Position numbers and translations under genes: made by a program | Shown: one piece after another, positions 11,441-25,143 of the stretch | How positions within the stretch are numbered: the first letter of the stretch is position 1 | Layout: each line of letters starts with the position of its first letter | NCBI GenBank assembly: GCA_949130495.1 | Contig: OX422219.1 | Location: forward strand, 264,849,111 to 264,913,110 | Origin: Sambucus nigra | Lineage: Eukaryota > Streptophyta > Magnoliopsida > Dipsacales > Adoxaceae | DNA: 64,000 nt | Reading direction: 5' to 3' | Notes under the pieces: model-generated | What the model saw: the letters and a program-made list of their open reading frames with translations, nothing else | Told to the model about the DNA's origin: nothing | Databases searched by the model: none

Positions 11441-14400
11441 CTCCCGGTTTGAGAATACGACGATAATTTGCATATTTCTTGACCTAGTCCTAAAAACATG
11501 GCGTTAGAGGGTGAAAACTCGAAACAGCCCCCGAACGGCCCCGTGGGTGGCACCAACACCTCCCACGGGACTAAGGTAACTCGTAGGAACTGACTTCGCA
11601 GCAGCGGGTCTCCCGATTTAAGAGTAAGACGATAATTTGCATATTTCTAGACTTAGGCTTAAAAACTTGGTGTTAGGGGGTGTAAACTCGAAACAACCCC
11701 CGAACGGCCCCGTGGGTGGCACCAACACCTCCCACGGGACCAAGGTAACTCGTAGGAACTAACCCCGCAGCTACGGGTCTCCCGATTTGTGACTACTATG
11801 ATAATTTGCATTTTTCTAGACTTAGGCCTAAAAACATGACGTTAGAGGGTAAAAACTCGAAACAACCCCCGAACGGCCTCGTGGGTGGCACCGACACCTC
11901 TGACGGGACCAACGTAACTCGTAGGAACTGACTCCGCAGCCGCGGGTCTTTCGGTTTGAGAATACGGCGGTAATGTGCATATTTCTAGAGTTAAGCAAAA
12001 CATGCCGTTAGAGGGTGAAAACTCGATACAGCCCCCGAACGGCCAGTTGGGTGGCACCAACACCTCCCACGGGACGAAAGTAACTCGTAGGAACTGACCC
12101 CATAGTCGCGGGACTCCTGGTTTGAGAAAACGATGATAATTTGCATATTTCTTGACTTAGGCTTAAAAACATGGCATTAGAGGGTGAAAACTCGAAACAG
12201 CCCCCCAACGGCCCCGTGGGTGGCACCAACACCTCCCACAGGACCAATGTAACTCGTAGAAACTGACCCCACAGCCGCGGGTCTCCCGGTTTGAGAAAAC
12301 GACGATAATTTGTATATTTCTTGACTTAGGCTTAAAAACATGGCGTTAGAGGGTGAAAACTCGAAACAGCCCTTGAACGTCCCTGTGGGTACCACCAACA
12401 CCTCCCACGGGACCAATGTAACTCGTAGGAACTAACCCCACAGCCGCGGGTCTCCCGGTTTGAGAATTCGACGATAATTTGCATATTTCTTGACTTCGGC
12501 TTAAAAACATGGCGTTAGAGGGTTAAAACTCTAAACAACCCCCGAACGGCCAGGTGGGTGGCACCAACACCTCACACGAGACCAAGGTTACTCATAGGAA
12601 CTGTCCCCGCAGCCGTCGGTCTCCCGGTTTGAGAGTACTACGGTAATTTGCATATTTCTAGACTTAGGCTTAAAAACATGACGTTAGAGGGTGAAAACTC
12701 GAAATAGCCCCCGAACGGCCCCGTGGGTGGCACCAACACCTCCCACGGGACCAAGGTAACTCGTAGGAACTGACCCCGCACCCGTGGGTCTCCCAATTTG
12801 AGAGTACGATGATAATTTGCATATTTCTAGAGTTAGGCTTAAAAACATGGCGTTAGAGGGTGAAAACTCGAAACAGCCCCCGAACGGCCCCGTGGGTGGC
12901 ACCAACACCTCCCACGGGACCGACGTACATCGTAGGAACTGACACCGCAGCCGCGGGACTCCCGGTTTGAGAATACGACAATAATTTATATATTTCTTGA
13001 CTTAGGCTTAAAAACATGACGTTAGAGGGTGAAAACTCGTAATATCCCTCGAACGGCCCCGTGGGTGGCACCAACACCTCCCACGGCACCAACGTAACTC
13101 GTAGGAACTGACCCCGCTACCGCGGGTCTCCCGATTTGAAAATACGATGGTAATTTGCGTATTTTTAGACTTAAGTAAAACATGGCGTTAGTGGCTGAAA
13201 ACTCAAAACAACTACCGAACGGCCCCGTGGGTGGCCCCAACACCTCCCACGGGACCATGGTAACTCGTTGGAACTGACCCCATAATCGCGGGTCTCCCGG
13301 TTTGAGAATACGATGGTAATTTGTGTATTTCTAGACTTAGGTTTAAAAACATGACGTTAGAGGGTGAAAACTCGAAATAGCCTGCTAACGGCCCCGTGGG
13401 TGGCACCAACACCTCCCATGGGACCAAGGTAACTCGTAGGAACTGAACCCGTAGCCGCGAGTCTACGGGTTTGAGAGTACGATGATAATTTGTATATTTA
13501 TAGAGTTAGGCTTTAAAACAAGGTGTTAGAGGGTGAAAACTCGAAATAGCCCCCGAATGGCCCCGTGGGTGGCACCAACACCTCCCACGGGACCAACGTA
13601 ACTTGTAGGAACTGACCCCGCAGTCGCGGGTCTTTTTGTTTGAGAATACGACAGTAATTAGCATATTTTTTGACTTAAGTAAAACATGGCGTTAGGGGTG
13701 AAAACTTGAAACAACTCCCGAACGACCCCGTGGGTGGCACCAACATCTCTCACGGGACCAAGGTAACTCGTAGGAACTGACCCCGTAGCCGCGGGTCTCC
13801 CGGTTTGAGAATACGATGGTAATTTGTGTATTTCTAGACTTATGCAAAATATGACGTTAGAGGGTGCAAACTCAAAACAGCCCCCCGAACGGCCCCGTGG
13901 GTGGCACCAACACCTCCCACGGGACCAAGGTAACTCGTAGGAACTGACCCCACAGCCGCGGGTCTCACGATTTGAGAGTAGGACGATAATCTGCATATTT
14001 CTAAACTTAGGCTTTAAAACATGACGTTAGAGGGTGAAAACTCGAAACAGAACCCGAACGGCCTCGTGGGTGGAACCAACACCTCCCAAAGGACCAACGT
14101 AACTCGTAGGAACAAACCCTGCAGCCGCGGGACTCCCGGTTTTAGAATACGGCAATAATTTGTATATTTCTTGACATAGGCTTGAAAACATGACGTTAGA
14201 GGGTGAAAACTCGAAACAGCCCCCGAACGGCCCCGTGGGTGGAACCAACAACTCCCACGGGACCAACGTAACTCGTAGGAACTGACCCCGCAGCCGCGGG
14301 TCTCCCGGTTTGAGAATACGAAGGTAATTTGTGTATTTCAAGACTTAAGCAAAACATGGAGTTAGAGGGTGAAAACTCGAAATAGCTCCCGAACGGCCCC

Positions 14401-14620
14401 GTGGGTGGCACCAACACCTCTAACGGGACCAACGTAACTCGTAGGAACTGACCCCTCAGCGGCGGGACTCCCAGTTTGAGAATACAGCGATAATTTGCAT
14501 ATTTCTTGACTTAGGCTTTGAAACATGACGTTAAAGGTGGAAAACTCGAAATAGCCCCCGAACGGCCCCGTGGGTGGCACCAACACCTCCCACGGGACCA
14601 ACGTAACTCGTAGGAACTGA
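11441..14620. repeat. Right copy of the 4.54 kb segmental duplication
   Basis: Partner of the block at 6,900-10,250, matched monomer by monomer at an offset of 4,541 bp up to about 13,900 and about 4,375 bp beyond. The spacer between the two copies (about 10,250-11,440) is ordinary satellite. Confidence 0.75.
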
Positions 14621-17555
14621 CCCCGCGGCCGCGGGTCTCCCGGATTAAGAGTAAGTCGATAATTTGCATATTTCTAGACTTACGCTTAAAAACATTTTGT
14701 TAGAGGGTGAAAATTCGAAACAACCCCCGAACGGCCCCGTAGGTGGCACCAACACCTCCCACGGGACCAAGGTAACTCGTAGGAACTGACCCTGCAATCG
14801 CGGGTCTCTCGGTTTGTGAGTACTACGGTAATTTGCATTTTTTTAGACTTAGGCTTAAAAACATGACGTTAGAGAGTGAAAACTCGAAACAACCCCCGAG
14901 CGGCCCGTGGGTGGCACCAACACCTCCGACGTCACTAACGTAACTCGTAGGAACTGACCCCGTAGCCGCGAGTGTTTTGGTTTGAGAATATGAGGGTAAT
15001 TTGCATATTTCTAGACTTAAGCAATACATGGCGTTTGAGGGTGAAAACTCGAAACAACCCCCGAACGGCCAGGTGGGTGGCACCAACACCTCCCACGGGA
15101 CAAACGTAACTCGTAGGAACTGACCCCATAGTCGCGGGACTCCTGGTTCGAGAATACGATACTAATTTATAAATTTTATGACTTATGCTTAAAAACATGA
15201 CGTTGGAGGGTGAAAACCCGAAACAGCCCCTGAACGTCCCCGTGGGTGGTACCAACACCTCCCACAGGACCAACGTAACTCGTAGGAACTGATCCCGCAA
15301 CCGCGGGTCTCCCGATTTGAGAGTACGACGATAATTTGCATATTTCTAGAGTTAGGGTTAAAAACATGGCGTTAGAGGGTGAAAACTCGAAACAGCCCCC
15401 GAATGGCCCCGTGGGTGGCACTAACATCTTCCACGGGACCAACGTAACTCGTAGGAACTGACCCCGCAGCCGCGGGTCTCTCGATTTGAGAGTACGGCGA
15501 TAATTTGCATAGACATAGGTTTAAAAACATGGCGTTAGAGGGTGAAAACTCTAAACAACCCCCGAACGGCCCCGTGGGTGGCACCAACACCTCCCACGGG
15601 ACCAAGGTAACTCGTAGGAACTGACCTCGCAACCGCGGGTCTCCCGGATTATGATTACTACGGTAATTTGTATTTTTCTAGACTTAGGCTTAAAAACATG
15701 ACGTTAGAGAGTGAAAACTCAAAACAACCCCCGGACGGCCCTGTGGGTGGCACCAACACCTCTGACGAGACCAACGTAACTCGTAGGAACTGACCCCGCA
15801 GCCGTGAGTCTTTTGGTTTGAGAATACGACGGTAATTGGCATATTTCTAGACTTAAGCAAAACATGGCATTTGAGGCTGAAAAATCGAAACAGCCCCCGA
15901 ACGGCCAGGTGGGTGGCACCAACACCTCCCACGGGACCAACGTAACTTGTAGGAACTGACCCCACAGTCGCGGGACTCCCGGTTTGAGAATACGATGATA
16001 ATTTGCATATTTCTTGACATAGGCTTAAAAATATGGCTTTAGAGGGTCAAAACTCGAAACAGCCCCCGAACGGCCCCGTGGGTGGCACCAACACCTCCCA
16101 CGTGACCAATGTAACTCGTAGAAACTGACCACACAGCCGCGAGTCTCTCGGTTGAGAATACGACGATAATTTGCATATTTGTTGACTTAGGCTTAAAAAT
16201 ATGGTGTTAGAGGGTGAAAACTCGAAACAGCCTGCGAACGTCCCCGCGAGTAGCACCAACACCTCCCACGGGACCAATGTAACTCGTAGGAACTGACCCC
16301 ACAGCCGTGGGTCTCCCGGTTTGAGAATACGATGATAATTTGTATATTTGTTGACTTAGGCTTAAAAACATGGCGTAAGAGGGTAAAAAATTGAAACAGC
16401 CCCCGAACGGCCAGGTGGGTGGCACCAACACCTCCCACGAGACCAATGTAACCCGTAGGAACAGACCCCGCAGCCACGGGTCTCCCGGTTTGAGAGTACT
16501 ACGATAATTTATATATTTTTAGACTTAGGCTTGAAAACATGACGTTAGAGGGTGAAAACTCGAAATAGCCAGCTAACGGCCCCGTGGGTGGCACCAACAC
16601 CTCCCATGGGACCAAGGTAACTCGTAGGAACTGAACCCGTAGCCGCGAGTCTCCGGGTTTGAGAGTACGATGATAATTTATATATTTCAAGAGTTAGGCT
16701 TTAAAACAAGGTGTTAGAGGGTGAAAACTCGAAATAGCCCCCGAACGGCCCCGTGGGTGGCACCAACACCTCCCATGGGACCAAGGTAACTCGTAGGAAC
16801 TGAACCCGTAGCCGCGAGTCTCCGGGTTTGAGAGTACGATGATAATTTGTATATTTCTAGAGTTAGGCTTTAAAACAAGGTGTTAGAGGGTGAAAACTCG
16901 AAACAGCCCCCGAACAGCCCCGTGGGTGCCACCAACACCTCCCACGGGACCCAGGTAACTCGTAGGAACTGACCCCACAACCGCGGGTCTCCCGGTTTGA
17001 GAGTGCGACGATAATTTGCACATTTCTAGACTTAGGCTTTAAAACTTGACGTTAGAGGGTGAAAACTCGAAATGGCACCTGAACGTCCCCGTGGGTGGGA
17101 CCAACACCTCCCATGGGACCAACATAACTCGTAGGAACAGACCCCACAGCCGCGGGACTCCCGGTTTGAGAATTCGGCAATAATTTGTATATTTCTTGAC
17201 TTAGGCTTGAAAACATGACGTTAGAGGGTGGAAACTCGAAACACCCCCCGAACGGCCACGTGGCTGGCACCAACAACTCCCACGAGACCAACGTAACTCG
17301 TAGGAACTGACCCCGCAGCCGCGGGTCTCCCGGTTTGAGAATACGACGGTAATTTGCGTATTTGTAGACTTAAGCAAAACATGGAGTTAGAGGGTGCAAA
17401 GTTGAAATAGCTCCCGAACGGCCCCGTTGGTAGCACCAACACCTCCAACGGGACCAACGTAACTCGTAGGAACTGACCCCGCAGCGGCGGGACACCCAGT
17501 TTGAGAATACGGCGATAATTTGCATATTTCTTGACTTAGGCTAAAAAACATGGCG

Positions 17556-20500
17556 TTAGAGGGTGAAAACTCGAAAGAGCCCCCGAACGGCCCCGTGGGT
17601 GGCACCAACACCTCCCACGGGACCAACGTAACTCATAGGAACTGACCCCGCAGCCGCGGGACTCCCGGTTTGAGAATACGACGATAATTTGCATATTTCT
17701 TGACTTAGTCTTAAAAACATGGCGTTAGAGGGTGAAAACTCGAAACAGCCCCCGAATGGCCCCGTGGGTGGCACTAACACCTCCCACGGGACCAAGGTAA
17801 CTCGTAGGAACTGACTCCACACCCGCGGGTCTCCCGGTTTAAGAGTAAGATGATAATTTGCATATTTTTAGACTTAGGCTTAAAACATGGCGTTAGATGG
17901 TGAAAACTCGAAACAGCCCCCGAACGGCCCCGTGGGTGGCACCAACACCTCCCACGGGACCAAGGTAACTCGTAGGAACTGACCCCGCCACCGCGGGTCT
18001 CCCGATTTGTGAGTACTATGCTAATTTGCATTTTTCTAGACATAGGCTTAAAAACATGCCGTTAGAGAGTGAAAAATCTAAACAGCCCCCGAACGGCCAG
18101 GTGGATGGCACCAACACCTCCCACGGGACCAACGTAACACGTAGGAACTGACCCCACACTCGCGGGAATCCTGGTTTGAGAATACGACGATAATTTGCAT
18201 ATTTATTGACTTAGGCTTAAAAACATGGCGTTAGAGGGTGAAAACTCGAAACAGCCCTCGAACGGCCCAGTGGGTGGCACCAACACCTCCCACGGGACCA
18301 ATGTAACTCGTAAAAACTGACCCCATAGCCGCGGGTCTCCGGGTTTGAGAATACGACGATAATTTGTATATTTCTTGACTTAGGCTAAAAAACATGGCGT
18401 TAGAGGGTGAAAACTCGAAACAGCTCTCGAACGGCCCCGTGGGTGGCACTAACACCTCCCACGGGACCAACGTAACTCGTAGGAACTGACCCCGCAGCCG
18501 CGGGACTCCCGGTTTGAGAATACGATGATAATTTGCATATTTCTTGACTTTGGTTTAAAAACATGGCGTTAGAGGGTGAAAATTCGAAACAAACCCCCAA
18601 CAGCCCCATGGGTGGCACTAACACTTCCCACGGGACCAAGGTAACTCGTAGGAACTGACTCCGCAGCCGCGGGTCTCCCGATTTGAGAGTATGATGATAA
18701 TTTGCATATTTCCATACTTAGGCTTAAAAATATGGCGTTAGAGGGTGAAAACTCGAAACATCCCCCGAACGGCCTCGTGGGTGGCACCAACACCTCCCAC
18801 GGGACCAAGGTAACTCGTAGGAATTGACCCCGCAGCCGCGGGTCTCCCGATTTGTGAGTACTACGGTAATTTGCATTTTTCTAGACTTAGGCTTAAAAAC
18901 ATGACGTTAGAGGTTGAAAACTCGAAACACCCCTCAAACGGCCCTGTGGGTGGCACCAACACCTCTGACGGGACCAACGTAACTCATAGGAACTGACCCC
19001 GCAGCCGGGGGTCTTTCGGTTCGAGAATACGACGGTAATTGGCATATTTATGGACTTAAGCAAAACATGGTGTTAGAGGGTGAAAACTCGAAACAGCCCC
19101 CGAACGGCCAGGTGGGTGGCACCAACACCTCGTACGGGACCAACGTAACTCGTAGGAACTGACTCGATAGTCGCGGGACTCCCGGTTTGAGAATACGACG
19201 ATAATTTGCATATTCTTTGACTTAGGCTTAAAAACGTGGCGTTAGAGGGTGAAAACTCAAAGCAGCCCCCGAACGGCCTCGTGGGTGGCACCAACACCTC
19301 CCACGGGACCAATATAACTCGTAGAAACTGACCACACAACCGCGGGTCTCCCAGTTTGAGAATACGATGATAATTTGTATATTTCTTGACTTAGGCTTAA
19401 AAACATGGAGTTAGAGGGTGAAAACTCGAAACAACCCCCGAACGTCCCCGTGGGTAGCCCCAATACCTCCCACGAGACCATTGTAACTCGTAGGAACTGA
19501 CCCCACAGCCGCGGGTCTGACGGTTTGAGAATACGATGATAATTTCCATATTACGTAACTTAGGCTTAAAAACATGGCGTTAGAGGGTGAAAACTCAAAA
19601 CAGCCCCCGAACGGCCAGGTGAGTGGCACCAACACCTCCCACGAGACCAAGGTAACTCGTAGGAACTGACCCCGCAGCCGTGGGTCTCCCGGTTTGAGAG
19701 TACTACGGTAATTTGCATATTTCTAGACTTAGGCTTAAAAAAATAACTTTAGAGGGTGAAAACTCAAAACAGCCCTCGAACGGCCTCGTGGGTGGCACCA
19801 ACTCCTCCCACGGGACCAAGGTAACTCGTAGGAACTGACCCCGCAGCCGTGGGTCTCCCGGTTTGAGAGTACTACGGTAATTTGCATATTTCTAGACTTA
19901 GGCTTAAAAAAATAACTTTAGAGGGTGAAAACTCAAAACAGCCCTCGAACGGCCTCGTGGGTGGCACCAACTCCTCTCACGGGACCAAGGTAACTCGTAG
20001 GAACTGACCCCGCAGCCGCGGGTCTCCCAGTTTGAGAGTACGAAGATAATTTGCATATTTCTAGACTTAGGCTTTAAAACATGGCGTTCGAGGGTGAAAA
20101 CTCGAAACAGCCCCCGAACGGACCTGTGGGTGGCACCAACACCTCCCACGGGACCAAGGTAACTCGTAGGAACTGACCCCACAGCCGCGAGTCTACCGAT
20201 TTGTGAGTACTACGGTAATTTGCATATTTCTAGACTTAGGCTTAAAAACTTGACGTTAGAGGGTGAAAACTAGAAACGGCACCTGAACGTCCCCTTGGGT
20301 GGGACCAACACCTCCCATGGGACCAACATAACTCGTAGGAACAGACTCCACAGCCGCGGGACTCCCGGTTTGAGAATACGGAAATAATTTGTATATTTCT
20401 TGACTTAGGCTTGAAAACATGACGTTAGAGGGTGGAAACTCGAAACATCCCCCAAACGGCCCCGTGGCTGGCACCACCAACTCCCACGGGACCAACGTAA

Positions 20501-20759
20501 CTCGTAGGAACTGACCCCGCAGCCGCGGGTCTCCCAGTTTGAGAATACGACGGTAATTTGCGTATTTGTAGACTTAAGCAAAAGATGGAGTTAGAGGGTG
20601 AAAAGTCGAAATAGCTCCCGAACGGCCCCGTTGGTAGCACCAACACCTCCAACGGGACCAACGTAACTCGTAGGAACTGACCCCGCAGCAGCGGGACACC
20701 CAGTTTGAGAATACGGCGATAATTTGCATATTTCTTGACTTAGGCTAAAAAACATGGCG
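17556..20759. repeat. Higher-order repeat unit, 19 monomers, copy 1 (3,204 bp)
   Basis: The unit starts with a monomer carrying the word ctcgaaagagccc, which recurs at 20,760, 22,952, 25,144 and 28,348. The spacing to the next unit is 3,204 bp, or 19 monomers. The similarity to the next unit already begins near 17,040, so unit edges are a matter of phase. The unit includes two nearly identical monomers with the linker aaaaaaataactttagag (about 19,735 and 19,905). The monomer near 19,365 lacks the 1 bp deletion that marks the equivalent monomer in all later units. Confidence 0.9.
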
Positions 20760-22951
20760 TTAGAGGGTGAAAACTCGAAAGAGCCCCCGAACGGCCCCGT
20801 GGGTGGCACCAACACCTCCCACGGGACCAACGTAACTCACAGGAACTGACCCCGCAGCCGCAGGACTCCCGGTTTGAGAGTACGACGACAATTTGCATAT
20901 TTCTTGACTTAGTCTTAAAAACATGGCGTTAGAGGGTGAAAACTCGGAACAGCCCCCGAACGGTCCCGTGGGTGGCACTAACACCTCCCACGGGACCAAG
21001 GTAACTCGTAGGAACTGACTCCACAGCCGCGGGTCTCCCGGTTTAAGAGTAAGACGATAATTTGCATATTTTTAGACTTAGGCTTAAAACATGGCGTTAG
21101 ATGGTGAAAACTTGAAACAGCCCCCGAACGACCCCGTGGGTGGCACCAACACCTCCCACGGGACCAAGGTAACTCGTAGGAACTGACACCGCCACCGCGG
21201 GTCTCCCGATTTGTGAGTACTATGCTAATTTGCATTTTTCTAGACTTAGGCTTAAAAACATGCCGTTAGAGGGTGAAAACTCGAAACAGCCCCCGAACGG
21301 CTAGGTGGATGGCACCAACACCTCCCACGGGACCAACGTAACACGTAGGAACTGACCCCACACTCGCGGGAATCCTGGTTTGAGAATACGACGATAATTT
21401 GCATATTTATTGACTTAGGCTTAAAAACATGGCGTTAGAGGGTGAAAACTCGAAACAGCCCTCGAACGGCCCAGTGGGTGGCACCAACACCTCCCACGGG
21501 ACCAATGTAACTCGTAGAAACTGACCCCATAGCCGCGGGTCTCCGGGTTTGAGAATACGACGATAATTTGTATATTTCTTGACTTACGCTAAAAAACATG
21601 GCGTTAGAGGGTGAAAACTCGAAACAGCTCTCGAACGGCCCCGTGGGTGGCACCAACACCTCCCACGGGACCAACGTAACTCGTAGGAACTGACCCCGCA
21701 GCCTTGGGACTCCCGGTTTGAGAATACGATGATAATTTGCATATTTCTTGACTTTGGTTTAAAAACATGGCGTTAGAGGGTGAAAATTCGAAACAAACCC
21801 CCAACAGCCCCATGGGTGGCACTAAAACTTCCCACGGGACCAAGGTAACTCGTAGGAACTGACTCCGCAGCCGGGGGTCTCCCGATTTGAGAGTATGACG
21901 ATAATTTGCATATTTACATACTTAGGCTTAAAAATATGGCGTTAGAGGGTGAAAACTCGAAACATCCCCCGAACGGCCCTGTGGGTGGCACCAACACCTC
22001 CCACGGGACCAAGGTAACTCGTAGGAATTGACCCCGCAGCAGCGGGTCTCCCGATTTATGAGTACTACGATAATTTGCATTTTTCTATACTTAGGCTTAA
22101 AAACAAGACGTTAGAGGTTGAAAACTCGAAACACCCCTCAAACGGCCCTGTGGGTGGCACCAACACCTCTTACGGGACCAACGTAACTCATAGGAACTGA
22201 CCCCGCAGCCGGGGGTCTTTCGGTTCGAGAATACGACGGTAATTTGCATATTTATGGACTTAAGCAAAACATGGTGTTAGAGGGTGAAAACTCGAAACAG
22301 CCCCCGAACGGCGAGGTGGGTGGCACCAACACCTCCCACGGGACCAACGTAACTCGTAGGAACTGACTCGATAGTCGCGGGACTCCCGGTTTGAGAATAC
22401 GACGATAATTTGCATATTCTTTGACTTAGGCTTAAAAACGTGGCGTTAGAGGGTGAAAACTCAAAGCAGCCCCCGAACGGCCCCGTGGGTGGCACCAACA
22501 CCTCCCACGGGACCAATGTAACTTGTAGAAACTGACCACACAACCGCGGGTCTCCCAGTTTGAGAATACGATGATATTTGCATATTTCTTGACTTAGGCT
22601 AAAAAACATGGAGTTAGAGGGTGAAAACTCGAAACAACCCCCGAACGTCCCCGTGGGTAGCCCCAATACCTCCCACGAGACCATTGTAACTCGTAGGAAC
22701 TGACCTCATAGCCGCGGGTCTGTCGGTTTAAGAATACGATGATAATTTCCATATTACGTAACTTAGGCTTAAAAACATGGCGTTAGAGGGTGAAAACTCA
22801 AAACAGCCCCCGAACGGCCAGGTGAGTGGCACCAACACCTCCCACGAGACCAAGGTAACTCGTAGGAACTGACCCCGCAGCCGCGGGTCTCCCGGTTTGA
22901 GAGTACTACGATAATTTGCATATTTCTAGGCTTAGGCTAAAAAACATGGCG
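20760..22951. repeat. Higher-order repeat unit, shortened 13-monomer form, copy 2 (2,192 bp)
   Basis: This unit has the same monomer order as the unit before it but lacks six monomers (1,012 bp), the run that includes the aaataacttt monomers and the cttgacgttag monomer. The fusion lies near 22,915-22,945, where the stem gagagtactacgataatttg leads directly into cttaggctaaaaaacatgg. A 1 bp deletion (gatgatatttgc) near 22,570 marks this and later units. Confidence 0.9.
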
Positions 22952-25143
22952 TTAGAGGGTGAAAACTCGAAAGAGCCCCCGAACGGCCCCGTGGGTGGCA
23001 CCAACACCTCCCACGGGACCAACGTAACTCATAGGAACTGACCCCGCAGCCGCGGGACTCCCGGTTTGAGAATACGACGATAATTTGCATATTTCTTGAC
23101 TTAGTCTTAAAAACATGGCGTTAGAGGGTGAAAACTCGAAACAGCCCCCGAATGGCCCCGTGGGTGGCACTAACACCTCCCACGGGACCAAGGTAACTCG
23201 TAGGAACTGACTCCACAGCCGCGGGTCTCCCGGTTTAAGAGTAAGATGATAATTTGCATATTTTTAGACTTAGGCTTAAAACATGGCGTTAGATGGTGAA
23301 AACTTGAAACAGCCCCCGAACGGCCCCGTGGGTGGCACCAACACCTCCCACGGGACCAAGGTAACTCGTAGGAACTGACCCCGCCACCGCGGGTCTCCCG
23401 ATTTGTGAGTACTATGCTAATTTGCATTTTTCTAGACATAGGCTTAAAAACATGCCGTTAGAGAGTGAAAAATCTAAACAGCCCCCGAACGGCCAGGTGG
23501 ATGGCACCAACACCTCCCACGGGACCAATGTAACACGTAGGAACTAACCCCACACTCGCGGGAATCCTGGTTTGAGAATACGACGATAATTTGCAGATTT
23601 ATTGACTTAGGCTTAAAAACATGGCGTTAGAGGGTGAAAACTCGAAACAGCCCTCGAACGGCCCAGTGGGTGGCACCAACACCTCCCACGGGACCAATGT
23701 AACTCGTAAAAACTGACCCCATAGCCGCGGGTCTCCGGGTTTGAGAATATGACGATAATTTTTATATTTCTTGACTTAGGCTAAAAAACATGGCGTTAGA
23801 GGGTGAAAACTCGAAACAGCTCTCGAACGGCCCCGTGGGTGGCACTAACACCTCCCACGGGACCAACGTAACTCGTAGGAACTGACCCCGCAGCCGCGGG
23901 ACTCCCGGTTTGAGAATACGATGATAATTTGCATATTTCTTGACTTTGGTTTAAAAACATGGCGTTAGAGGGTGAAAATTCGAAACAAACCCCCAACAGC
24001 CCCATGGGTGGCACTAACACTTCCCACGGGACCAAGGTAACTCGTAGGAACTGACTCCGCAGCCGCGGGTCTCCCGATTTGAGAGTATGATGATAATTTG
24101 CATATTTCCATACTTAGGCTTAAAAATATGGCGTTAGAGGGTGAAAACTCGAAACATCTCCCGAACGGCCTCGTGGGTGGCACCAACACCTCCCACGGGA
24201 CCAAGGTAACTCGTAGGAATTGACCCCGCAGCAGCGGGTCTCCCGATTTGTGAGTACTACGGTAATTTGCATTTTTCTAGACTTAGGCTTAAAAACATGA
24301 CGTTAGAGGTTGAAAACTCGAAACACCCCTCAAACGGCCCTGTGGGCGGCACCAACACCTCTGACGGGACCAACGTAACTCATAGGAACTGACCCCGCAG
24401 CCGGGGGTCTTTTGGTTCGAGAATACGACGGTAATTGGCATATTTATGGACTTAAGCAAAACATGGTGTTAGAGGGTGAAAACTCGAAACAGCCCCCGAA
24501 CGGCCAGGTGGGTGGCACCAACACCTCGTACGGGACCAACGTAACTCGTAGGAACTGACTCGATAGTCGCGGGACTCCCGGTTTGAGAATACGATGATAA
24601 TTTGCATATTCTTTGACTTAGGCTTAAAAACGTGGCGTTAGAGGGTGAAAACTCAAAGCAGCCCCTGAACGGCCCCGTGGGTGGCACCAACACCTCCCAC
24701 GGGACCAATATAACTCGTAGAAACTGACCACACAACCGCGGGTCTCCCAGTTTGAGAATACGATGATATTTGCATATTTCTTGACTTAGGCTAAAAAACA
24801 TGGAGTTAGAGGGTGAAAACTCGAAACAACCCCCGAACGTCCCCGTGGGTAGCCCCAATACCTCCCACGAGACCATTGTAACTCGTAGGAACTGACCCCA
24901 TAGCCGCGGGTCTGACGGTTTAAGAATACGATGATAATTTCCATATTACGTAACTTAGGCTTAAAAACATGGCGTTAGAGGGTGAAAACTCAAAACAGCC
25001 CCCGAACGGCCAGGTGAGTGGCACCAACACCTCCCACGAGACCAAGGTAACTCGTAGGAACTGACCCCGCAGCCGCGGGTCTCCCGGTTTGAGAGTACTA
25101 CGGTAATTTGCATATTTCTAGGCTTAGGCTAAAAAACATGGCG
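22952..25143. repeat. Higher-order repeat unit, shortened 13-monomer form, copy 3 (2,192 bp)
   Basis: Repeats the unit at 20,760 at an offset of exactly 2,192 bp with very few differences, and carries the same six-monomer deletion and the same gatgatatttgc marker (near 24,760). The two short units side by side point to amplification after the deletion arose. Confidence 0.9.

Noticed and set aside
19735..20080. Foreign insertion suggested by the aaaaaaataacttt linkers
   Set aside because: The rest of these monomers is normal satellite at the normal period. The change is a monomer variant repeated in the higher-order unit.
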